Source: Hyphomicrobiales bacterium
Lineage (GTDB): Bacteria > Pseudomonadota > Alphaproteobacteria > Rhizobiales > Rhizobiaceae
Direction of reading: 5' to 3'
DNA length: 64,000 bases
Assembly: GCA_900472175.1 (NCBI GenBank)
Contig: UCHD01000010.1
Location: 117,802 to 181,801, forward strand
Below the pieces are notes generated by a model that was given only the letters and a program-made list of their open reading frames with translations, was not told the origin of the DNA and made no database searches. Below are positions 34,227 to 43,330 of the stretch, piece by piece. Each line of letters starts with the position of its first letter. Within the stretch, counting starts at the first letter, position 1. The translations under genes were made by a program, and so were the position numbers.

Positions 34227-34376
34227 ATGTGCCCCGGCGATCCCTTCGACCGCGGCGCCTGTGTGCAGTGCAGCAATTATCGGGATTCTACCCATTTCAA
34301 TCAAGCAAAATATGTAAGCAATGCTGACCTATTTCAACTTCGCAACAAAACTGCGCTCAAGCCGATTGGCGCGTAA
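34227..34376 (+). CDS. Small cysteine-containing protein, 49 residues
   Basis: Read directly from the sequence: MCPGDPFDRGACVQC, then SNYRDSTHFNQAKYV, ending KPIGA. AAGGAA lies ten bases before ATG 34227. Cysteines at 2, 12 and 15 (C-x9-C-x2-C), the aromatic/acidic pattern and the ordinary codon use make it look like a real protein, perhaps metal-binding. It is divergent from YitT copy 2, and its last 20 bases overlap the end of the convergent methyltransferase gene. Family not identified. Confidence 0.55.
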   Translation: MCPGDPFDRGACVQCSNYRDSTHFNQAKYVSNADLFQLRNKTALKPIGA

Positions 34377-35295
34377 GGAACAGAATGCCGAACACGGGTT
34401 TGCCGCCATCATTGCGAATGGTGGTCTTGCTGATCGCAAGAATTTCGAGCCCAAAGCGCTTGCAAAGGTTCTGGATATAGGTTTGCGAATGGGCGTAGCG
34501 CAGCGACGGCCGCAAAATGAAATCGCCTTGCGCATCGGCATCCTCGACCGAAAAGGCGAACAGACCCTTGCCGCTCAGGAGCTGTGACGCGATGACGAAG
34601 ACGCTGTCGAGGTTTCCGAGATACATCAGGACGTCGGCGGCGCTGACGAGATCGGCGCGGTGGTCCGGCATTGCGGAAAACAGCCCGGATGCTTGCGGAG
34701 ACAACGAAAGATCAGCCTGGGCAAGGTGGTCGTAGCTGCCTTTGACTTCCGCCTTCGCCAGCATGTTGGCCGACAGATCAAAGCCTTCCAGCCGGTCCGT
34801 CTTGTGCCGGATGCGCTCGCCGAACAGGCCGGTGCCGCAGCCGAGATCGATGACATTGGCAAACCGCGCTTCGCCGGTGTGGCCGGTAATCAGCGCCGCC
34901 AGTTTTTCCGGAACGCTATAATCGAGTTTTTCGACCAGCGCCTTGTCGAAGCGGTCGGCGTAGTCGTCGAACAGTTGCGCCACGTAAAGGCTCGATGGCT
35001 GAGCGGGCGTCTCGGCCCCGCCGAGAAGGGAAAGTTTCAGGCCTGCGCCGAAGATATCGTCAGGGTTGAGATCGAGAACTTTGCGCAAGGCTGCGATTGC
35101 CGCCTCTTTGCGGCCGGATTTCTCCTCATAGTCTGCGAGGCGGAACCAGCCGGCCGCCCAGTCGGGCACCAGTTCCAGCGCCTGGGTCATCAGGTCGGCC
35201 GCGTCCTTATGATCGCCGCTTTCGGCAAGCATATGCGCATATTCGGCGCGGCGGTCGGCAATGAGATCGCCGGAGGAAAGCTGGTTGAGCGTCAT
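34357..35295 (-). CDS. Class I SAM-dependent methyltransferase with N-terminal TPR
   Basis: 312 residues. Residues 14-90 form two tetratricopeptide-like repeats (ALELVPDWAAGWFRLADYEE, AIAALRKVLDLNPDD). Residues 104-300 are a Rossmann methyltransferase with VIDLGCGTGLFGE (148-160) as SAM site and LSANMLAKA as motif after it. Substrate unknown; TPR-methyltransferases of this type are common in rhizobia. It is transcribed alone toward the small gene at 34227-34376. Confidence 0.85.
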   Translation of the reverse strand: MTLNQLSSGDLIADRRAEYAHMLAESGDHKDAADLMTQALELVPDWAAGWFRLADYEEKSGRKEAAIAALRKVLDLNPDDIFGAGLKLSLLGGAETPAQPSSLYVAQLFDDYADRFDKALVEKLDYSVPEKLAALITGHTGEARFANVIDLGCGTGLFGERIRHKTDRLEGFDLSANMLAKAEVKGSYDHLAQADLSLSPQASGLFSAMPDHRADLVSAADVLMYLGNLDSVFVIASQLLSGKGLFAFSVEDADAQGDFILRPSLRYAHSQTYIQNLCKRFGLEILAISKTTIRNDGGKPVFGILFLTRQSA

Positions 35296-35468
35296 GGTTC
35301 CGGGTCTCGATTATGCGCCATCGGCCGATGGCGGGGCCTTATGCGCTTGTCGCGTGCAAGTGTAGAAATGGCAAGCGGCGATTTGACGGCGGGGCCGTGC
35401 GCAGTGTTGATGGCTTGCAGCAGGGGCTGCGGGGGCCTATGTGAGGAAAAACAGGAGAATCATGGGCC

Positions 35469-35735
35469 ATGGCCGATGGAGTGAATAGATTTCTAGGCGA
35501 TTCGCCCCTTCGGGTTCTCGTCAAGCTGCTGGTGGTCTCGATCATTGTCGGTTTCGTCATGGCCGTGTTCGGCTGGACGCCCTATGGCATCCTCTACACT
35601 GTCCGCGATTTCGTCCTCGATCTCTGGCATTCCGGCTTCGCAGCCCTTGGCCGCGTCGGCGATTACCTGTTGCTTGGTGCGGCCGTGGTGATCCCGGTCT
35701 TCATCATCCTACGCGTCCTCAGCTTCCGGCGGTAA
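35469..35735 (+). CDS. DUF6460 family small membrane protein
   Basis: 88 residues with two membrane helices (about 19-37 and 65-84). The conserved text DSPLRVLVKLLVVSIIVGFVMA precedes GWTPYGILYTVRDFV. An AGGAG lies 12 bases before the ATG. The family is widespread in Rhizobiales and has no known function. The CAP-domain gene starts one base after its stop, so they form an operon. Confidence 0.75.
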   Translation: MADGVNRFLGDSPLRVLVKLLVVSIIVGFVMAVFGWTPYGILYTVRDFVLDLWHSGFAALGRVGDYLLLGAAVVIPVFIILRVLSFRR

Positions 35736-35736
35736 C

Positions 35737-36240
35737 ATGCACGATCAGAATTTTATGGCCTCCCGGCGCAATTTCCTTCGGGCCGGTGCGTTGCTTTCGC
35801 TTGGTGCGATCGCCAGCTGCGGCACGCCCAGGATTACCCCGAGCGGCAATGGCAGCGACCAGACGGATGCGACGCTCGGCTATATCAACGACCTGAGAAA
35901 GCAAAAGGGCCTGAAGCCGCTGGCACGCGACCCGGCGGCAGCGCAGGCAGCCCTGTCGCAGGCAGCCCGCATGGCCAAGGCCGGAAAGATGTCGCATCTG
36001 ATCGGCATCGGCGACAGTTTCCTGGCGCGCATGAAGGGCGATGGCGTGCCGCTGCCGGCGGCGGAAAACATTGCCGTTGGCCAGGACAGCGCCGAAAGGG
36101 CCTATACCGCCTGGTTCAATTCACCCAAGCATCTGGAAAACATGCTGGGGCCGAACTATAGCGGCCTCGGTGTGGCCGTGATGCGCAATCCGGCGTCTGG
36201 AAACCGGCCTTATTGGGCCATGGTGCTCTCGACTGCCTGA
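35737..36240 (+). CDS. CAP (SCP/PR1) domain lipoprotein with Tat-type signal
   Basis: 167 residues. The N-terminus reads SRRNFLRAGALLSLGAIASCG: a twin-arginine motif (RRNFLRA) followed by a hydrophobic stretch and a lipobox (IASC, Cys28). This suggests Tat export and lipid anchoring. The mature part is a CAP domain with LGYINDLRKQKGLKPL, MSHLIG, AENIAVGQDSAERAYTAWFNSPKHLENM and the final YWAMVLST. Bacterial CAP proteins are secreted proteins of poorly known role. Co-transcribed with the DUF6460 gene. Confidence 0.88.
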   Translation: MHDQNFMASRRNFLRAGALLSLGAIASCGTPRITPSGNGSDQTDATLGYINDLRKQKGLKPLARDPAAAQAALSQAARMAKAGKMSHLIGIGDSFLARMKGDGVPLPAAENIAVGQDSAERAYTAWFNSPKHLENMLGPNYSGLGVAVMRNPASGNRPYWAMVLSTA

Positions 36241-36260
36241 CGCGAACCGGCGTTCTGGGC

Positions 36261-37349
36261 TTAGGCGTTCTTGCCTGCCCAGTAATCCGTCCGGCTGCCA
36301 CGGATATCGCTGATCGAATTCAGCTTCTCGCGGTCGCACAGCGCCGACAGGCCGCGCACGATCTTGCCCGGCAGCGACGGGCCTTCATAGACCATGCAGG
36401 AATAGAGCTGGACGAGATTGGCACCGGCGCGGATCTTTTCCGCCGCCGTTTCGGCGGACGAAACACCGCCGACGCCGATGATCGGTAGATCGGGGCCAAC
36501 ACGCTTGCGCATTTTTGCGAGCACGATGGTTGATTTTTCAAACAGCGGCTTGCCGGAAAGGCCGCCGCTTTCCTTGGCTTGCTGTTGGTCCTTGAGACCA
36601 TCGCGCGACAATGTCGTGTTGGAAACGATCAGGCCTTCAAGGCTGTGCTCCAGCGCCACGGCGGCGATATCGTCCATGCCCTCTTCGGTCAGATCCGGCG
36701 CGATCTTCAGGAAGACGGGAACGCGGATGGCGGCCTTCTTGGCTTCCTCGTCGCGGGCGGCAAGGACGGCGGAAAGAAGGGCGGAAAGACTTTCGCGCGC
36801 CTGCAGGTCGCGCAGGCCCGGTGTGTTCGGTGAGGAAATGTTGGCGGTGAAATAGCGGGCGACACCGTAGAAAGTGCGGATGCCGGTGACGTAATCGGCA
36901 ATGCGGTCGGCGCTATCCTTGTTGGCACCGATATTGACGCCGATCATCGCCTTGCGATCACAGGTCTTGAGTCGCTGGAGCGCTGCCTGATGGCCCTCAT
37001 TGTTGAAGCCGAGTCGGTTGATCACCGCCTCGTCCTCGACCAGCCGGAAGATGCGCGGCTTGTCATTGCCGGCCTGCGGCTTGGGCGTAACTGTGCCGAT
37101 CTCGGTAAAGCCGAAACCGAGCCTCAGCAAGGCTTCCGGCACCTCAGCATTCTTGTCGTACCCGGCCGCAAGACCGATCGGATTGGCAAAGGAAAGACCA
37201 GCGACCGTCTGTACCAGGCGGGGATCGGCCGGGGCGGCGCAGGCGGGAACGAGACCGGTCTTCAGTCCCTTGATCGACACACCGTGAGCCGCCTCCGGGT
37301 CAAGCAGGAAAAGGCCACGGCGGGCCAGCGACTGGAAAACATCGATCAT
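36261..37349 (-). CDS. pyrD: Dihydroorotate dehydrogenase (quinone), class 2
   Basis: 362 residues. The N-terminal helical quinone-tunnel segment (1-40) marks class 2. FMN-binding and catalytic parts are present: NPIGLAAGYDKN, FTEIGTVTPKPQ, FNNEG, and the catalytic serine loop ANISSPNTPGLR. VPVFLKIAPD, SNTT and GVGGVSSAETA follow. It oxidises dihydroorotate to orotate in pyrimidine synthesis and passes electrons to ubiquinone at the inner membrane. Its start overlaps the stop of the DUF952 gene by four bases (ATGA). Confidence 0.96.
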   Translation of the reverse strand: MIDVFQSLARRGLFLLDPEAAHGVSIKGLKTGLVPACAAPADPRLVQTVAGLSFANPIGLAAGYDKNAEVPEALLRLGFGFTEIGTVTPKPQAGNDKPRIFRLVEDEAVINRLGFNNEGHQAALQRLKTCDRKAMIGVNIGANKDSADRIADYVTGIRTFYGVARYFTANISSPNTPGLRDLQARESLSALLSAVLAARDEEAKKAAIRVPVFLKIAPDLTEEGMDDIAAVALEHSLEGLIVSNTTLSRDGLKDQQQAKESGGLSGKPLFEKSTIVLAKMRKRVGPDLPIIGVGGVSSAETAAEKIRAGANLVQLYSCMVYEGPSLPGKIVRGLSALCDREKLNSISDIRGSRTDYWAGKNA

Positions 37350-37693
37350 TGGTCAAGCTCCGGAAAAATGTGGTTGCCATCGGGATCGAGCGGCAGCCGC
37401 TTTTCCCAGATGACGGCGGTCAGCGGCAAGGGCGCGTAGAGATGCGGAAACAAGACGCCACCGCGCGAGGTCTCATAGACCAGCTTTTCGCCCAGCTTTT
37501 CGCCATCGATCGCGACCAGCAGCAGGCCGTCCTGGCCGGCGAAATGCAGTGCGGCGGTCTCCTTTGCCTGTTCGGCGGTAGAGAAATGGATAAAGCCGTC
37601 CGTTAGGTCGATGGCCGCCCCCTTGAATTCGCCGTTTTTCAGCGCATCCTGCCAGAGAGTTGCCGGAACGATTTTGTAGATGGTGCTGCTCAT
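37346..37693 (-). CDS. DUF952 family protein
   Basis: 115 residues from ATG 37693; the frame remains open upstream without coding character. It contains IYKIVPATLWQDAL, LTDGFIHFSTAEQ, LLLVAIDGEKLG and SRGGVLFPHLYAPLPL, the standard DUF952 pattern. DUF952 resembles ADP-ribosyl-cyclising/transferase folds, but its activity is unproven. Coupled to pyrD by an ATGA overlap, a pairing often seen in rhizobia. Confidence 0.85.
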   Translation of the reverse strand: MSSTIYKIVPATLWQDALKNGEFKGAAIDLTDGFIHFSTAEQAKETAALHFAGQDGLLLVAIDGEKLGEKLVYETSRGGVLFPHLYAPLPLTAVIWEKRLPLDPDGNHIFPELDQ

Positions 37694-37817
37694 TGCCGCC
37701 ATTTCCTGAACGTTGGACGATCTGTTTTGCGGGATTGCCGCAATCCTGTGCGAAAGTCCACCGGCAAGCGGAGCTGATTCCGGATTTTTGGCCGACGTCG
37801 GCCGCAAGGAGAATGCA

Positions 37818-38255
37818 ATGAACAGGATGCTGATGCCGGTGGTCACCCTTGGTGGCGTGTTTGCGGCGTTTGCCGCTTTGGCGCAGGAGCCGGCGCCTGG
37901 GCGCTATGCCATGCAGAAGACCGACAGCGGCATTGCGCGGCTGGATACGCAGACCGGCGAGGTTTCGCTCTGCCAGGAAAAGAACGGCGACATCGTCTGT
38001 CGAATGGCCGCCGACGAGCGCACGGCCTTCGAACTGGAGCTCGATTTGCTGACCAAGCGTGTCGAAACCCTGGAAAAGACCGCATCCGAAGGCCCCTTGG
38101 GCGTCAAACCAAGACTTCCGACAAAGGAAGAGATTGACCAGACGATGGGCGTCATGGAAAGAATGATGCGCGGTTTCATGGGAATTGTAAAAGATCTGGA
38201 AAGCGGGGAAAAGCCGCCGTCTGACAAGACGGAGGATGTGCCTCAGAAGACCTGA
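37818..38255 (+). CDS. Secreted hypothetical protein with coiled-coil segment
   Basis: 145 residues from ATG 37818, with GCAAGGAGAATGCA upstream. A signal peptide (MNRMLMPVVTLGGVFAAFA, cleavage near ALAQ) is followed by GRYAMQKTDSGIARLDTQTGEVSLC and a helix (FELELDLLTKRVETLEKTA). The C-terminal half is Met/Lys-rich. Two cysteines lie in SLCQEKNGDIVC and could form a disulphide in the periplasm. No function recognised. Divergent from the DUF952-pyrD pair. Confidence 0.7.
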   Translation: MNRMLMPVVTLGGVFAAFAALAQEPAPGRYAMQKTDSGIARLDTQTGEVSLCQEKNGDIVCRMAADERTAFELELDLLTKRVETLEKTASEGPLGVKPRLPTKEEIDQTMGVMERMMRGFMGIVKDLESGEKPPSDKTEDVPQKT

Positions 38256-38339
38256 CCGGATCTGGGCGGCACAGCGGACGAATTGGAGGATTTTTCCGCC
38301 GTGACGGGCCTTGCGGCCAGGCTCTTGGGAGGGAGCGTC

Positions 38340-38987
38340 ATGACGTCAGGATTGACCATCATCATTGCGGACGATCACCCGCTGTTTCGCGGCGCGATGC
38401 GTCAGGCCCTGGGCGGCATGCCCGGCAACCCGGCCATCATAGAGGCCGGCGATTTTACCTCGGCACGGCAGGCGGTGATCGACAACGCATCCGTGGATCT
38501 GATGCTGCTGGATCTGACCATGCCGGGTGTCAGCGGCCTTTCCGGCCTGATTGCGTTGCGGGCCGAATTCCAGAGCCTGCCGGTGATGATCGTTTCCGCC
38601 CATGACGATCCGGCAACCATCCAGCGCGCGCTCGAACTCGGCGCTTCCGGCTTCCTCTCCAAATCTGCCGGGATCGATGAAATTCGCCAGGGAATCGATA
38701 CGGTGATGGCCGGCGATATCTTCACGCCGCCAGGTTTCCAGCGCGGCATGGAGCACGAGCCGGAAGTGGCAGCCCTGCTGCACCGGTTGCAGACGCTTAC
38801 CCCGCAGCAATCGCGCGTGCTCGGCATGCTCGCCGAAGGCCTGCTCAACAAGCAGATCGCCTACGAACTCGGCGTCTCCGAGGCAACGATCAAGGCGCAT
38901 GTCTCGGCCATTCTCTTGAAGCTCGATGTCGACAGCCGGACGCAGGCGGTCATCCAGCTGGGCAAGATTTCAGCCGTGGCGGCTTGA
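38340..38987 (+). CDS. NarL/FixJ-type response regulator
   Basis: 215 residues from ATG 38340, with GGGAGGGAGCG upstream. The receiver domain (1-125) has the acidic pair in ADDHPLFRGAM, phosphoacceptor Asp58 (MLLDLTMPG) and Lys in FLSKSAG. The LuxR-type HTH (about 145-210) reads LTPQQSRVLGMLAEGLLNKQIAYEL and SEATIKAHVSAILLKL. It is convergent with, and 51 bases from, the hybrid kinase gene, its probable phosphodonor. Confidence 0.93.
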   Translation: MTSGLTIIIADDHPLFRGAMRQALGGMPGNPAIIEAGDFTSARQAVIDNASVDLMLLDLTMPGVSGLSGLIALRAEFQSLPVMIVSAHDDPATIQRALELGASGFLSKSAGIDEIRQGIDTVMAGDIFTPPGFQRGMEHEPEVAALLHRLQTLTPQQSRVLGMLAEGLLNKQIAYELGVSEATIKAHVSAILLKLDVDSRTQAVIQLGKISAVAA

Positions 38988-39038
38988 GCTGACATCTGTT
39001 GACGGCAGGCGGCGTTTCCCGTCCCCAAGGCAAATCTG

Positions 39039-42000
39039 CTACTCCGCCGCCGCCTTCATCGAGACCGACAGTTGCGTCAGCCAGGCGCGCATCGAAGCGG
39101 GCCGGACAGGCTTGTTTTGCAGGGTGATGCCGTCGCGCTCGGCGCTGGCGCGTACTTCCGGGGAGCGGTCGGCCGTGACCAATAGCGACGGGATGTCGGT
39201 GCCGAAGTAGAGTCGGATGGCGCGGATCATGTCGATGCCGGTGCCGTTGTCCAGGTGATAATCGGCAATGATTGCGTCCGGGCGCAGGTCGTGGGCCGTC
39301 AGGCCTTGCTGCCAGATGTCGAGGGATGGCGTGGTTGCGACGTTGCAGCCCCAGCCTTCCAAAAGCAGCTTCATGCCCTCCAGGATCAGCGGCTCGTTGT
39401 CGATGCAGAGTACGCGCAGGCCGTGTAGCGGTTCGGCGGTACGAAGGGGTTCCGAAGGCGCGATCTTGGCACTGCCGGCGGCGGCGCGATCGATCGGCAT
39501 CCGGACGCGAAAACGCGTTCCCTTGCCGGGTTTGGACTGCAGGTCGACGCTGTGATTGAGAACCCGCGAGATGCGGTCGACGATCGACAGCCCGAGCCCG
39601 AGGCCTGCAGCAGTCTTGGCGCCCTCGTCGAGCCGGGCGAATTCCTTGAAGACGGTGCGGAACTTCGACGCCGGAATGCCGATGCCGGAATCCAGCACCT
39701 GGATGACGGCATCGCCGCCTTCGCGGCGCACGCCAACCAGAACCTTGCCGGTCAATGTGTATTTGATGGCGTTGGAGACGAGGTTCTGCACGAGGCGGCG
39801 CAGGAGATTGGGGTCGGTGCGCACCGTCAACGAGGTCGGCATGACGGTCAGCTTGAGATTTGCCGCGCGGGCGACCGGCGCGAAATCGGTTTCGATGCGA
39901 CGCAGCAGATCATTGAGCGGCACGGATTGCAGGCGCGGCTTCATCGCGCCGGTATCGAGCCGCGAGATATCGAGCACGGCGCCAAGAATGGTTTCGACCG
40001 ATTCCAGCGAGGAATCGATATTCTGCACCAGCGCGCTGTTTTCCGATTCTCCGAGACGCTCGACCAGCGACGACGAATAGAGGCGAGCGGCGTTCAGCGG
40101 CTGCAGAATGTCATGCCCGGCAGCGGCGAAGAAACGCGTCTTGCCGATATTGGCCTCCTCGGCGGCGGCGCGGGCCTCGGCCACCTCCTTGTTGACGCGG
40201 GTGAGCTCGCCGGTGCGCTCGGCGACGCGCAGTTCCAGCGTCTCGTTCGCCTGCTTCAGCGCCATGTCGGCCGCAACGCGCTGGCTAATGTCGGTATAGG
40301 TCGTCACGATGCCCTTATCGGGCATGGCATTGGTACGCACCTCGATGATCCGCGCGCCGCCTGAAAGTTCGAGCAGGAAGGGTTTGTCGAGTGTGAGGAA
40401 GTCGGCGACCAGGCGCTTGCCGTCTTCCTTGCGGATATCGCCACGCTGGGTCAGCATCGAGACGATCTCCGCCAGCGGAAAGCCGACCTGTCCGGCGGTT
40501 TCCGGTAGGTCGAGCAACTGTCGGAAACGGCGGTTCCAGATGATCAGGTTGTTGGAACTGTCGAAGACGGCGATGCCCTGGTCCATCTGCGACAGCGCTG
40601 TTTGCAGCATGTCCTGATTGTATTGCAGGGCCTCCGATGCCTGGTCGAGAAGCCAGGCGGTGTCAGAGGATGTGTCGTCCAGCCGCTGCAGCACCAGCGA
40701 CAGCACAAGCCGGGCCGAAGACGAGCCGATGGCGCTGCCGAGCAGCTGTTCGGAAAAATGGATAAGCCCCATATCGGCCGGTAGATGATCCTCCAGCCAG
40801 CGGCCCGATTGACGCTCATAGGTCTGGAACGAACGCTGCATCCGCTCCTCGCCGAGATAGCGGGCGATCGTGGTTTTCAGATCGAGCACCGTGATCTTGG
40901 TCTTGCGGCCGCGAAAGGCCTTTTCGGTGCGTGATTTGCGGCGGATGAAAACGCCTGCCTGCAGCCGCTCCAGCGGCTTTGGCGCCCGGGTCAGGGAGCC
41001 GACCACATAAGCAATCAGGTTGACCAGCAGGCTGAGTGCCGATGCATTGACCAGCGGGTCGGCCTCGGGGCTGGAGAAGACGGTGGTAAACGGGAACAGG
41101 AAACCGAGCACGGTTGCCGCAACATGCGAATTGTCCGGTCCGCCAAGGCTCGGCAGGAACAGCAGATAGGCCCAGACGAAAAAGCCGAGCGTCATGCCGG
41201 CGATGGCACCACGGGCATTGGCCTGCCGCCAGACCAGCCCGCCGAACAGGGCCGGTGCCATCTGCGAGATGGCGGCGAACGCGAGAAGGCCGAGCGAGGC
41301 AAGGCCGGAACTCATGTCGGCGGAGCGGTAATAGGCGTAACCGAGCAGTAGCACCACGAAGATCGCGGTGCGCCGGACATTGAGCAACGTGCCGGCCACA
41401 TCCTGCGAGCCGCCACGGCCCATCAGGTTGCGTCTCAGGAAGACCGGCATGACGATATCGTTGGAAATCATGATCGACAGCGCCACCGAGGCGACAATGA
41501 CCATGGCGGTTGCGGCAGAGAAGCCGCCGATGAAAGTGATCATCGTCAGCATCGGCATATTAGCGGCAAGTGGCAGCGTCAGCAGATAGAGATCGGCATC
41601 GCCGCTGCCGGCAAAGGTCAACACTCCGGCGATCGCCACTGGCAGGACGAACAGGTTGATAGCAATCAGATAGATCGGAAACAGGATGCCGGCGGTGCGC
41701 AGATCCTTCTCGGTGCGATTTTCGACCACGGTGACGTGGAACTGGCGGGGCAGCATGATGATCGCGAAGGCGGAAAGAACGATGAGCAGAATCCAGCGGG
41801 GCAGCGGCGTCTGGTAATGCAGGGCCGTCATTACCTGCTGGTTGGCAAGCGCTTTGGCCCACAGGTCGCTCGGACCATCGAACAGGAAGAACACCACGTA
41901 GAGACCGGCCGTGACCAGCGCCAGCAGCTTGACTACCGATTCCATCGCGATCGCCAGGATCAGCCCGTCCTGATGCTCGGTCGCATCGGTATGGCGCGTG

Positions 42001-42539
42001 CCGAAAACGATGGCGAAGCAGGCAAGGAAAAGCGTCACCAGCAGCGGCAGGTCGATGAAGTCCTGGCCGGAGCCGATGCCGTAGCCGCTGGTATCGACCA
42101 TCGCCGATACCGAACTTGAAACGGCCTTGAGCTGCAGCGCGATATAGGGGATGGCGCCGATCAGCGAGATCAACGCGACGATAGCGGCGACCATCGGGTT
42201 CTTGCCGTAGCGTGCGGCAATGAAATCGGCAACCGAAGTCAGCTTCTCGGCCTTGGCCAGTGCGATGATCCGGCGGATCACCGGCAGGCCGATGGTGAAC
42301 ATCAGGATCGGGCCGATATAGATGCCGGTGAATTCCAGACCCCGCTCCGCAGCAAGGCCGACACCGCCGAAATAGGTCCACGACGTGCAGTAGATCGCCA
42401 GGCTGAGGGCATAGACCAGCGGCCTGCCCTTTCCGGCAGGGGCGGTCTTCCACGCCTTGCGATCGCCATAACTTGCCACTGCAAACAGCAGCAGCAGGTA
42501 GCCGAAGGCGGCAGCGAAAATGATCGAGCCCGAGAGCAT
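39039..42539 (-). CDS. Hybrid histidine kinase fused to a sodium:solute symporter (SSF) domain
   Basis: 1166 residues from ATG 42539 (GGAGGAGAC before it). Residues 1-480 are a PutP-like SSF transporter with about 12-13 helices, including YCTSWTYFGGVGLAAERG. A linker and a PAS domain follow (QMDQGIAVFDSSNNLIIWN). Then come a short coiled coil, the HisKA H-box FFAAAGHDILQPLNAAR (His809), the ATPase domain with NAIKYT and GLGLSIVDRI, and a C-terminal receiver with Asp1093 (IIADYHLDNG). The transporter-like part probably senses or imports a small organic acid. The neighbouring convergent response regulator is its likely output. Confidence 0.92.
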   Translation of the reverse strand: MLSGSIIFAAAFGYLLLLFAVASYGDRKAWKTAPAGKGRPLVYALSLAIYCTSWTYFGGVGLAAERGLEFTGIYIGPILMFTIGLPVIRRIIALAKAEKLTSVADFIAARYGKNPMVAAIVALISLIGAIPYIALQLKAVSSSVSAMVDTSGYGIGSGQDFIDLPLLVTLFLACFAIVFGTRHTDATEHQDGLILAIAMESVVKLLALVTAGLYVVFFLFDGPSDLWAKALANQQVMTALHYQTPLPRWILLIVLSAFAIIMLPRQFHVTVVENRTEKDLRTAGILFPIYLIAINLFVLPVAIAGVLTFAGSGDADLYLLTLPLAANMPMLTMITFIGGFSAATAMVIVASVALSIMISNDIVMPVFLRRNLMGRGGSQDVAGTLLNVRRTAIFVVLLLGYAYYRSADMSSGLASLGLLAFAAISQMAPALFGGLVWRQANARGAIAGMTLGFFVWAYLLFLPSLGGPDNSHVAATVLGFLFPFTTVFSSPEADPLVNASALSLLVNLIAYVVGSLTRAPKPLERLQAGVFIRRKSRTEKAFRGRKTKITVLDLKTTIARYLGEERMQRSFQTYERQSGRWLEDHLPADMGLIHFSEQLLGSAIGSSSARLVLSLVLQRLDDTSSDTAWLLDQASEALQYNQDMLQTALSQMDQGIAVFDSSNNLIIWNRRFRQLLDLPETAGQVGFPLAEIVSMLTQRGDIRKEDGKRLVADFLTLDKPFLLELSGGARIIEVRTNAMPDKGIVTTYTDISQRVAADMALKQANETLELRVAERTGELTRVNKEVAEARAAAEEANIGKTRFFAAAGHDILQPLNAARLYSSSLVERLGESENSALVQNIDSSLESVETILGAVLDISRLDTGAMKPRLQSVPLNDLLRRIETDFAPVARAANLKLTVMPTSLTVRTDPNLLRRLVQNLVSNAIKYTLTGKVLVGVRREGGDAVIQVLDSGIGIPASKFRTVFKEFARLDEGAKTAAGLGLGLSIVDRISRVLNHSVDLQSKPGKGTRFRVRMPIDRAAAGSAKIAPSEPLRTAEPLHGLRVLCIDNEPLILEGMKLLLEGWGCNVATTPSLDIWQQGLTAHDLRPDAIIADYHLDNGTGIDMIRAIRLYFGTDIPSLLVTADRSPEVRASAERDGITLQNKPVRPASMRAWLTQLSVSMKAAAE

Positions 42540-42777
42540 GTCTCCTCCTTCTCTCTCCTGGAGCATAGGACAAGACAGCTGGGAAGAAAATCGCGATGGC
42601 CTAAGCCTTAAGTCAAAGAAACGACGTCTCTTTTCCCATCAGGCTGCAATTTGCCCATGTGCCGTCATTTTTACCTGTGATTTACATAATTTAGTTTTCG
42701 TTTAGCATCCGATGTGCGTTCCACTGCGTAAGAATCAGGCATTCGCAGTTGGCTTAAGGTGCAACAAGGAGAGAGTA

Positions 42778-43206
42778 ATGCTGAATGAATTCAAGGCGTT
42801 TATCGCCCGGGGCAATGTCATGGACCTCGCGGTCGGTATCATCATCGGCGGCGCGTTCACGCTGATCGTCAATTCGCTGGTCGGCGACATCATCATGCCG
42901 GTCATCGGCGCCATCACCGGGGGCCTCGATTTCTCCAACTTCTTCTTCCCGCTCTCCTCCAAAGTGACAGCAACGTCGCTGGCTGCAGCGCGCGAACAGG
43001 GCGCTGTCTTTGCCTATGGCAACTTTCTGACCGTGGTGATCAACTTCCTGATCCTCGCCTGGATCATTTTCCTGATGGTCAAAGGCGTCAACAAAATGCG
43101 TGCTTCTCTGGAAAAGCAGAAGGAAGCCGAACCGGCAGCACCGCCGCCGGTTGACGTCCAGCTTCTGACCGAAATCCGCGACCTGTTGAAAACACAGCGT
43201 GTTTAA
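42778..43206 (+). CDS. mscL: Large-conductance mechanosensitive channel MscL
   Basis: 142 residues from ATG 42778 (AAGGAGAGAGTA upstream). [27 protein letters not shown] is the MscL N-terminus and first pore helix. The periplasmic loop and second helix ([21 protein letters not shown]) follow, then the cytoplasmic helix with LLTEIRDLL. It forms an inner-membrane pentamer that opens under osmotic down-shock. Monocistronic; divergent from the hybrid kinase gene across 238 bases. Confidence 0.97.
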   Translation: MLNEFKAFIARGNVMDLAVGIIIGGAFTLIVNSLVGDIIMPVIGAITGGLDFSNFFFPLSSKVTATSLAAAREQGAVFAYGNFLTVVINFLILAWIIFLMVKGVNKMRASLEKQKEAEPAAPPPVDVQLLTEIRDLLKTQRV

Positions 43207-43307
43207 GACGCGTTTTGGCGATGTCCGGCCGACGCCGATACATCACCAAAATCGATAAATCCGTCACCGAATATCGCGTGATCGTGATGTGAAAAACGGC
43301 TAGAAGC

Positions 43308-43329
43308 GGCGGGCCAACAGGAGCCCGCC
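43308..43329 (+). promoter_or_regulatory. Hairpin holding the Shine-Dalgarno sequence of the aminotransferase gene
   Basis: GGCGGGC (43308-43314) pairs with GCCCGCC (43323-43329). The eight-base loop and its edge contain AGGAG (43319-43323), and the hairpin ends one base before ATG 43331. It should limit ribosome access unless opened. Regulation is inferred, not shown. Confidence 0.4.
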
Positions 43330-43330
43330 G

